Source of the DNA: a bacterium
Lineage (GTDB): Bacteria; RBG-13-66-14
NCBI GenBank assembly: GCA_026398675.1
Contig: JAPLSK010000119.1
Location: forward strand, 1-11,103
Length of the DNA stretch: 11,103 nucleotides
Reading direction: 5' to 3'
Below the pieces are notes generated by a model. The model had not been told where the DNA came from, searched no databases, and was given only the letters and a program-made list of their open reading frames with translations. Below, piece by piece: positions 6,288 to 11,103 of the stretch; within the stretch, counting starts at the first letter, position 1, and the number at the start of each line of letters is the position of its first letter. A program made the position numbers and the translations under genes.

Positions 6288-7152
6288 TCCCGGTTTGAAT
6301 CAAAAGGAGGAAGGAGCGTCGCTCCCGGGGGACGCCGGCGGGGACTTTAAAAGGCTCTCCCTCCACCGGCTCGACGACGAGGTCCCGGTCGGTGAAGTAA
6401 ACCGAGGCGACTTCTTCGGGCGCGCAGAACTTCACGGTTTTCCCGTTGAATGCCGCCAATCCGCCGTCGTCCAGGAGCACCAGCCAGCTATGCGCGTTTG
6501 CGTTGTAGGAAAGGTCGCAGAAGGCGGCGGTCCGGCCGCTCTTTTCGCCCAACAGCAGCTCGACGCGCTTCCTCTTCCCGGCGGACAAACGGTCGAGGGA
6601 AAAAATGTCCAAAAGCCGCTTCCGCTCCTCCTCATCCAGGGAGGGCATCCCCTTTTCCGGGTCCACCTCACGGGCCAGGCGCTCGAGGACGCGGAAATCG
6701 TCGAGCACGAGACTGGGGGCCCCGAACCAGCGCGGCTTCTCATCCAGCGCCGCGGCCTCCAGGTTCCACTTTTCGCCGAAACCGGAAAGGCGTGACAGGT
6801 CGTGCTGACACTCGATTATCTCGCCCAGGGGAAACTCCGCGGGGACGTCGTCGGGGCGGAACTCGTGGGGGCCGTTGAGCTCCAGGTAGCGCGCCCAGGC
6901 GTAGACCGTATTCACCGTTGAGCCCCGCATGACGGGCCAGAAGGCGGGCGCGGATTCGAGGTCGCCCTTTTCGGCCGCCTCGGCCAGCAGGCTGAAGGCG
7001 AGGCGCAACGCGCGCGTCCGGGCCACCAACTCCCCCCAGACCACGGCGGTGTTCGTCTCGGCCAACATCGCGCCGATTCTCTCCGCGAAGAACACGCGCA
7101 GTGGATGAGCGACAGATAGCTCTCCCCCAGGAAGACGAGGGGGAGTTCGCAC
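6274..7152 (-). CDS. Hypothetical protein, probably the 3' part of a frameshifted gene
   Basis: This frame runs from a GTG at 7152 to a TGA overlapping the start of rimO. I recognise no family. The convincing protein sequence begins near HPLRVFFAERIGAML (about 7105) and continues as a soluble, mixed alpha/beta protein. It has an amphipathic helix bundle (ELVARTRALRLAFSLLAEAAEKGD), a long middle region, and a C-terminal beta-rich part ending in VEGEPFKVPAGVPRERRSFLLL. The first 15 or so residues after the GTG are proline/arginine-rich and look like a shadow of the other frame. An internal ATG at 7066-7068 with a weak, distant GGAGAG is an alternative start. Because credible coding stops in the neighbouring frame just where it begins here, I infer one original gene of roughly 385 residues: two membrane spans, a zinc ribbon, then this domain. 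Confidence 0.65.
   Translation of the reverse strand: MRTPPRLPGGELSVAHPLRVFFAERIGAMLAETNTAVVWGELVARTRALRLAFSLLAEAAEKGDLESAPAFWPVMRGSTVNTVYAWARYLELNGPHEFRPDDVPAEFPLGEIIECQHDLSRLSGFGEKWNLEAAALDEKPRWFGAPSLVLDDFRVLERLAREVDPEKGMPSLDEEERKRLLDIFSLDRLSAGKRKRVELLLGEKSGRTAAFCDLSYNANAHSWLVLLDDGGLAAFNGKTVKFCAPEEVASVYFTDRDLVVEPVEGEPFKVPAGVPRERRSFLLLIQTGSARG
6287..6291 (-). promoter_or_regulatory. Possible Shine-Dalgarno GGGAG for rimO
   Basis: GGGAG ends five bases before the GTG at 6279-6281. It abuts the alternative GTG at 6285-6287, sharing its final G, and so cannot serve it. This favours the shorter start and loses only Met-Pro from the protein. Confidence 0.4.
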
Positions 7153-7433
7153 TTCGTACAGACCGTCCAGGGGAGGTCGCGCAGGGCGGACTGCTCCGTT
7201 TTGCAGCGCGGGCAGGCGAAGCGGCGCGGCGGAACGAGCAGTCCCTTGGCGAGACTGACGAGCCCGATGACGAGGGCGACCAGGCCCCCGGCCCCGAGGG
7301 GAATGCCGAAAAAGATGCCCAGCGGCCCGCCCTGAAGGATCAAAAGCAGTCCGGCCCCGATAAGGAGCAGGCTGAGGCCCGCCGTTCGCAGGTTCCTCCT
7401 GAGTCGCTCACGTCTGATTTTACCCGCGTCCAT
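6912..7433 (-). CDS. Membrane protein with zinc ribbon, probable 5' part of a frameshifted gene
   Basis: The frame starts at ATG 7431-7433, directly after the lolA TAA. Residues 18-35 and 37-65 are two hydrophobic spans separated by a glycine-rich turn. They are followed by a zinc-ribbon pair CPRC (Cys74, Cys77) and CTKC (Cys92, Cys95). Credible protein ends near residue 111 (LGESYLSLIH). The remaining 60 or so residues are Arg/Pro/Ser/Trp/Cys-rich, typical of reading a GC-rich gene in the wrong frame, and overlap the next frame by about 240 bases. A one-base change in the C5 run at 7124-7128 (G5 in the transcript), or nearby, would join the two frames. No family is recognised. A role as a membrane-anchored zinc-binding protein is all the sequence supports. 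Confidence 0.65.
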   Translation of the reverse strand: MDAGKIRRERLRRNLRTAGLSLLLIGAGLLLILQGGPLGIFFGIPLGAGGLVALVIGLVSLAKGLLVPPRRFACPRCKTEQSALRDLPWTVCTKCELPLVFLGESYLSLIHCACSSRRESARCWPRRTPPWSGGSWWPGRARCASPSACWPRRPKRATSNPRPPSGPSCGAQR

Positions 7434-8069
7434 TTAATCCACTTTCACCACTTCGACCCCGGGCGGCGGGGTGAAGTCGAACGTCGAACGGTCCACCGCC
7501 GCGTTCAGTTGGATGTTCGACAGCCGGTAGGAAATCGTGTTCCCGATGTCGTCGGTCAGCTCCACCTCGGCCGGGAGCCAGGTTTCGGGGTCCACCCACA
7601 ACCGCCCCCGAGGGTAGGGGTAGTCGGGAGAAAGGGCGGTCATCTTGAGCACCACCGTGTTGCGCCCGTCCACATCTTCCTCGCCCGCCAGCTCGTAGGA
7701 GTAGTCCCGCTCGAAGTAGCCGATCAGATCCCCCAGCATCTCCCGCTCGGCGTAGTCCTCCACCGAGGAGACGATGACCTGGTTATTCCGGGGCGTGTAG
7801 AGCCAAACCGTTTTACCGTTGCAGACCAGGGACTGCTCGAAGGGGCTTACGTAATCTATGCGGAACTCGTCGGGAAGGAGGCTCGTCATGGTACCGCGCA
7901 TGACGTGCCGCTGGCCGAGCATGCCGGAGGCGGTGACCCGGCGGACGTCGCAGGTGAAGGTGCGGGCGCTGGCGTAGGAAGCCTTGACCCGCGCGACGAC
8001 CTCGCTCGTGGTCAAGTCCCCGGCGAGGACCGCGGTGAACACCAGCAGGGATGCTACTACTCTGCGCAT
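7434..8069 (-). CDS. lolA: LolA-family outer-membrane lipoprotein carrier protein
   Basis: The 211-residue product has an N-terminal Sec signal (MRRVVASLLVFTAVLA, cleavage probably just after). A LolA/LolB-type half-barrel follows: a helix SEVVARVKASYASARTFTCDV, the RGTMTSLLPDEFRIDYVSPF strands, NGKTVWLYTPRNNQVIV, and late strands with RLWVDPETWLPAEVEL. In Gram-negative bacteria LolA ferries lipoproteins through the periplasm from the LolCDE complex to the outer membrane. Distant homologues also act in other envelope roles, so exact orthology is inferred. The ATG at 8067-8069 has GGAGG three bases upstream, which is slightly close. It is separated from ftsK by a repeat element and followed with no gap by the zinc-ribbon frame. 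A lipoprotein gene further along the operon fits its role. Confidence 0.88.
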   Translation of the reverse strand: MRRVVASLLVFTAVLAGDLTTSEVVARVKASYASARTFTCDVRRVTASGMLGQRHVMRGTMTSLLPDEFRIDYVSPFEQSLVCNGKTVWLYTPRNNQVIVSSVEDYAEREMLGDLIGYFERDYSYELAGEEDVDGRNTVVLKMTALSPDYPYPRGRLWVDPETWLPAEVELTDDIGNTISYRLSNIQLNAAVDRSTFDFTPPPGVEVVKVD

Positions 8070-8120
8070 GACCCTCCCGGGTCGGTGATTTTCTTGGGGC
8101 TACGCGGGTTCCCGGCGGGC

Positions 8121-8215
8121 GGCAAGGGGTTTAAACGAGCGAACCGAGCGAAGCGAGCTACGCCTCCGGCAAACCGAACGAAGTGAGCTACGCCTCTGGC
8201 GAAACCCCCTGTCTC
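8121..8215. repeat. Long form of the dispersed element, at the ftsK 3' end
   Basis: This 95-bp element has the same ends as the copy at 3721-3746: GGCAAGGGGTTTAAAC on the left and AAACCCCCTGTCTC on the right. Between them lies a 30-bp unit repeated in tandem (8141-8170 and 8171-8200, 26 of 30 identical, all four differences transitions). The ends form a near-perfect inverted repeat (10 bp with one G:U-compatible mismatch in RNA). It overlaps the last 28 bases of ftsK and supplies its stop codon, then fills most of the gap before lolA. No transposase is nearby, so it would be non-autonomous (MITE- or REPIN-like). Confidence 0.8.
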
Positions 8216-10125
8216 CTTTCATCGCGGGCGGTTCCTGTCCAGTAACCCACCACCGCGTCCACCTCGCCCTCGTCCACGAAGGCGCCCTGGAGCCGCAGCG
8301 GCTCCGTCGCCCCCACGGGGAGGAAGAGGAGGTCACCGCCGCCGGCGAGCTCCTCGGCGCCCCCCTGGTCCAGAATCACCCTGGAATCGGTCTTCGAGCG
8401 GACCTGGAAGGCGATACGGCTGGGGAAGTTGGCCTTTAAAACGCCGGTCACCACGTCCACGCTGGGACGTTGGGTGGCGACGACGAGGTGGATGCCCACG
8501 GCGCGCGACATCTGGGCCAGCCGGGCCAGCGGCTGCTCCAGGGCCTTGCCGGTGGCGGCCATCAACTCGGCCAGCTCGTCCACCGCCAGGACGATATAGG
8601 GCATCGGCACGTCGCCCCGCTCGCCCACGGACGAGTTGAAGGCGGCAATGGAACGGCACCGGGCCACCGACAGCCGATTGTACCGCTGGTCCATCTCGTC
8701 CACCAGGCGCCCCAGGACGGCGAGGACGGCGTAGGGATCGTAAACGGGGGCCGTCAAGAGGTGGGGCAGCCCGTCGTAGGGGGCCAGTTCCACGCGGCCC
8801 GGATCAACGAGAACCAGCCGGAGGTGCCGCGGACCCACCCGGCACAGAAGCGACAGCAGCAGCGCGTTCAGGAAGACGCTCTTGCCCGACCCGGTGGTGC
8901 CGGCGACCAACAGGTGCGGCAGCTCGCAGAAATCGGCCACCACCGGCTTCCCGTCCTGGGTCAGCCCCACGGGGAAGGCCAGGGGGCTCGCGTGCTCCTG
9001 CCAGGTGGGCTCCTCGAGGAGCTCGCGCAGGCGGACCGTACGTCGCCGGCCGAGGGGAACCTCCAGGGACACCGTCCCCCGCTCCGGGTTCGGGGCGAAG
9101 CGGACCTGGTTGCACCCCATCGCCAGCGCCAGCTCGACCTTCAGCCGGTCGAGGGAGGCGATTCTGACCCCCGGGGCCAGGCGCAGCTCGAAACGGCCCA
9201 AACTGGGACCCGCGGTGTATTCCACCACGTTCGCCGCGAGCTGATTCTGCTCCAGGAAACCGGTGAGGGTTCTGATGCGGGCGCGGCGCTCCTCGGGGTC
9301 TTCCGGCTGTTCGTCGGGCTCGCGGGGGCCGAGGAGGTCCAGGGGCGGCGCCTCGTGCATGGCGCTCACGCCGGGCTGCTGCCACTCGGGCAGGTCGCTG
9401 ACCGGCCCTTCGACGACCTCGGGCTCGGGGGGCGCGGGTTTTGCCGGGGGCATAGCTCGCTGCGCTCGGTTTGCCTTTTCGACGGGGAGCACCGGCTCCG
9501 CTGGAACCGATTCGACGGGCGCGACTGTCTCGGGCACCGCGCGCGACCAATCGCGGCCCCGGAACAGGCGGCCGACCTTCACCGCCATCCACCGGAACCC
9601 ACCGGCCACCCCTCCGGCCAAAGCGGCGAGCCGGACGCCGGTGGCCAGGGTGAAGCCGAAAATCAGTCCCACCAGGGCCGCGACGACGGTGCCCAGGGAG
9701 CCGACGGCGCCGAGTAAACCCCCGGCGACGCCGGCACCGACCCAGCCCCCATAGCCGTGCCAGGGGATTCCTGGCTTACCGAGGCCAGTCAACCCGAAGA
9801 AAACCGCGAGGGAGGTGATCAAGACGAGGAAGCCGAGAATTCTCCGGCCGAGCTTTTCCCGGGTCCCCCGGAGTAGCTCCACCCCCACGTAGGCGGCGAC
9901 CAGGGCCAGCGCCAGGGCGAGGTAACCGTAAAGCCACATCTGAGCTCGGCCCCAGGACAATCCAAGGTCACCGACGAAGCCGGAGGAGACCTCGCCCAAA
10001 GTTTCCGGCGCGCCAGAATCCAGGAAGACGATCAGGCTGACGAAGGACAAGACGCCGGCGACGAGCAGGAAGAGGCCCGTCCCGACGGCCCGCTTAATTT
10101 CCTTCTTCTTTACCCGTCCAGCCAA
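8188..10125 (-). CDS. ftsK: FtsK/SpoIIIE-family DNA translocase lacking the gamma domain
   Basis: The 645-residue protein pumps chromosomal DNA at the division septum. The N-terminus has four to five membrane spans (about 12-33, 63-85, 92-112, 128-172). A Pro/Ala/Glu-rich linker covers about 195-290, then the alpha domain (about 285-360) and the RecA-like beta motor. Walker A is GTTGSGKS (Lys415), Walker B YIVLAVDELAE (Asp516-Glu517), and the VVATQRPS segment follows. The product ends soon after the motor's GAFVDEGEVDAVVGYW segment, so the winged-helix gamma domain that reads KOPS/SRS sites and contacts XerD is absent. The last residues (about QGVSPEA) and the stop come from a repeat element, and residues about 217-229 (ANRAQRAMPPAK) from another copy. 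The likely start is TTG at 10125, seven bases after uppP, with no strong Shine-Dalgarno. Confidence 0.92.
   Translation of the reverse strand: MAGRVKKKEIKRAVGTGLFLLVAGVLSFVSLIVFLDSGAPETLGEVSSGFVGDLGLSWGRAQMWLYGYLALALALVAAYVGVELLRGTREKLGRRILGFLVLITSLAVFFGLTGLGKPGIPWHGYGGWVGAGVAGGLLGAVGSLGTVVAALVGLIFGFTLATGVRLAALAGGVAGGFRWMAVKVGRLFRGRDWSRAVPETVAPVESVPAEPVLPVEKANRAQRAMPPAKPAPPEPEVVEGPVSDLPEWQQPGVSAMHEAPPLDLLGPREPDEQPEDPEERRARIRTLTGFLEQNQLAANVVEYTAGPSLGRFELRLAPGVRIASLDRLKVELALAMGCNQVRFAPNPERGTVSLEVPLGRRRTVRLRELLEEPTWQEHASPLAFPVGLTQDGKPVVADFCELPHLLVAGTTGSGKSVFLNALLLSLLCRVGPRHLRLVLVDPGRVELAPYDGLPHLLTAPVYDPYAVLAVLGRLVDEMDQRYNRLSVARCRSIAAFNSSVGERGDVPMPYIVLAVDELAELMAATGKALEQPLARLAQMSRAVGIHLVVATQRPSVDVVTGVLKANFPSRIAFQVRSKTDSRVILDQGGAEELAGGGDLLFLPVGATEPLRLQGAFVDEGEVDAVVGYWTGTARDERRQGVSPEA
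9437..9475 (-). repeat. Internal unit of the dispersed element, in frame in the ftsK linker
   Basis: Read on the minus strand, this 39-base stretch matches plus-strand 8168-8206 at 32 of 39 positions and the 29-base unit 8142-8170 at 26 of 29. It is therefore inverted relative to the copy at 8121-8215. Here it is translated as ANRAQRAMPPAK in the disordered linker between the membrane domain and the motor. Only the internal unit is present; the element ends are not seen around it. Confidence 0.72.
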
Positions 10126-10129
10126 AGCG

Positions 10130-10987
10130 TTACCCGACGATGAGGGAGAGCGTGGCCGCAGCCGCGCAGTAGATTCCGAAGAGCCAGAAGCGCCCGCTCC
10201 GTACGGTCCGCATGACGACCCAGATGGCCGCCAGTCCGGTGAGAAATGCGGCCAGGCCCCCGACCAGATACACGGACCACGAAAGCCACTTACCCGAGGA
10301 AATCACGTCGCCCAGCTCGATGAGGTTGGCCCCGAGGACGGCCGGCAGGGAGAGGAGGAAGCTGAACTCGGCGGCGTGCCTCTGCTCTTCGCCCAGGTGT
10401 ATCCCGGCGACGATGGTCGCGCCGGAGCGGCTGATTCCCGGCAGGATGGCCACCGCCTGGGCCGCGCCGACGAGGAGGGCGCGCCACCACGACGGGGCGG
10501 GAATCTCGTCTTTTTTATCGCCTTCGGCCCGTACCTCGCGGGCCTCCCGGCCGCGTTTCCGCAAGAGAAGGCTGAAGAGAATCGCCGCGGTGACGTAGAG
10601 CATCCCAGCCGCCAGCATCGGCGAACGGAACGCCTCGTCTATCTGGGCTTTGAAGAGCAGGCCCACGGCCACCGCAGGCAGCGTGCCGATGATTATCCCC
10701 ACCAGGAGACGGCCCAGGCGGCGGTCGCCGTCGGGAATCTCCTTCTTGCCGATCCAGCGGACCGGGTTGACGAAGAGGACGCGCACCAGCCCGACGAAAC
10801 GTTTCGCGAAATAGGCCAGCACCGCCAGCATCGTGGCGAAGTGGAGAAAGACGCCGAAGGCCAGGATGAGATCCGGCTCCACGCCGATCAGCGCCCCGGC
10901 GAGCACCAGGTGCCCCGAGCTCGACACGGGGAGGAACTCGGTCGCCCCCTGAAGGAGGCCGAGCGCGGCGGCTTGCAGCAGGTCCAC
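10130..10987 (-). CDS. uppP: Undecaprenyl-diphosphatase (BacA/UppP family)
   Basis: The 285-residue polytopic membrane enzyme dephosphorylates undecaprenyl diphosphate, recycling the lipid carrier for peptidoglycan and other surface polymers; overproduction gives bacitracin resistance. Both catalytic signatures are present: QGATEFLPVSSSGHL (residues 13-27, Glu17 and His26) and the PGISRSGAT loop (183-191, Arg187). Hydrophobic spans fill the rest, with a charged cytoplasmic loop around 142-163 (RKRGREAREVRAEGDKKDE). Length is normal. The GTG start at 10985-10987 has GGGAGG four bases upstream (10992-10997). It is the first gene visible in the operon, and ftsK follows after a four-base gap. Confidence 0.95.
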   Translation of the reverse strand: MDLLQAAALGLLQGATEFLPVSSSGHLVLAGALIGVEPDLILAFGVFLHFATMLAVLAYFAKRFVGLVRVLFVNPVRWIGKKEIPDGDRRLGRLLVGIIIGTLPAVAVGLLFKAQIDEAFRSPMLAAGMLYVTAAILFSLLLRKRGREAREVRAEGDKKDEIPAPSWWRALLVGAAQAVAILPGISRSGATIVAGIHLGEEQRHAAEFSFLLSLPAVLGANLIELGDVISSGKWLSWSVYLVGGLAAFLTGLAAIWVVMRTVRSGRFWLFGIYCAAAATLSLIVG

Positions 10988-11028
10988 GGCGCCTCCCTGG
11001 TCTATAAGACCGCGTCAATTGAGGATTT

Positions 11029-11058
11029 AGCTTACCACGCCCGCCGGAGGCCGGTCAA
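11029..11058 (-). promoter_or_regulatory. Weak sigma-70-type promoter candidate upstream of uppP
   Basis: The minus strand carries TTGACC (11058-11053, five of six to the -35 consensus), 18 bases, then TAAGCT (11034-11029, a poor -10). It lies about 40-70 bases before the uppP GTG, in the only leader region of the operon. The whole stretch 10988-11103 has no gene. An AT-rich TAAAAT-like box near 11092 is a possible alternative whose -35 would fall at the window edge or beyond. Confidence 0.25.
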
Positions 11059-11103
11059 CCGAGAAGCTCGCCAAAAATTTTACCGAACCTCATCGCCAGC
11101 CGC

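Noticed and set aside
7095..7130. Programmed -1 ribosomal frameshift joining the two hypothetical frames
   Set aside because: No X-XXY-YYZ heptamer or obvious downstream pseudoknot was found; a simple indel or sequencing error is more economical.
8141..8200. CRISPR-like repeat
   Set aside because: The two 30-bp units are directly adjacent with no spacers and no cas genes nearby.
8121..8215. Intrinsic terminator after ftsK
   Set aside because: The stem-forming ends are far apart and no U-tract follows in the transcript direction; lolA starts about 50 bases later.
11013..11018. TTGACG as the -35 box for uppP
   Set aside because: A -10 at normal spacing would fall on the ribosome-binding site; the only TATAGA nearby is six bases away, far too close.

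Overview
The window is a GC-rich bacterial segment (about two-thirds G+C by eye) in which every supported gene lies on the minus strand, so transcription runs from the right edge to the left. A LolA-family lipoprotein carrier and a lipobox-bearing lipoprotein point to a diderm (Gram-negative-type) bacterium. The composition, the compact coupled operon and the small dispersed repeats would fit an uncultured candidate-phylum genome recovered from a metagenome, but no taxonomic call can be made from the sequence alone.

Layout in transcription order: uppP (undecaprenyl-diphosphatase), ftsK (DNA translocase that ends inside a repeat element), lolA, a membrane/zinc-ribbon reading frame that is apparently frameshifted into a second hypothetical frame, rimO (ribosomal protein S12 methylthiotransferase), pgsA and pgpA (the two steps making phosphatidylglycerol), a Yip1-type membrane protein, a PHP-domain metallohydrolase, an uncharacterised lipoprotein, a class I O-methyltransferase, and a short chimeric frame at the left edge. 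Most genes overlap by a few bases or are separated by 0 to 13 bases, which suggests one long, translationally coupled operon. The shared theme is the cell envelope: lipid carrier recycling, phospholipid synthesis, lipoprotein transport and division-associated chromosome pumping, with one translation-modification gene inside. The only non-coding stretches over 100 bases are the uppP leader (10988-11103, with a weak promoter candidate) and the ftsK-lolA gap (8070-8187, mostly filled by the repeat element). No RNA gene, CRISPR array, transposase or convincing terminator was seen.

The most notable features are not the genes themselves. (1) A small repeat family with the same two ends occurs as a 26-bp form inside the Yip1 gene (3721-3746) and a 95-bp form at the 3' end of ftsK (8121-8215). 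Its internal 30-bp unit occurs again, inverted and in frame, in the ftsK linker (9437-9475). (2) FtsK takes its last residues and stop codon from the element and lacks the C-terminal gamma (DNA-sequence-reading) domain. (3) The leftmost frame joins the start of a PfkB sugar kinase to the end of a sugar-phosphate isomerase, with a sharp G+C change at the join, which suggests a contig chimera or a recombination scar. (4) A likely single-base frameshift near 7100-7128 splits a zinc-ribbon membrane protein.
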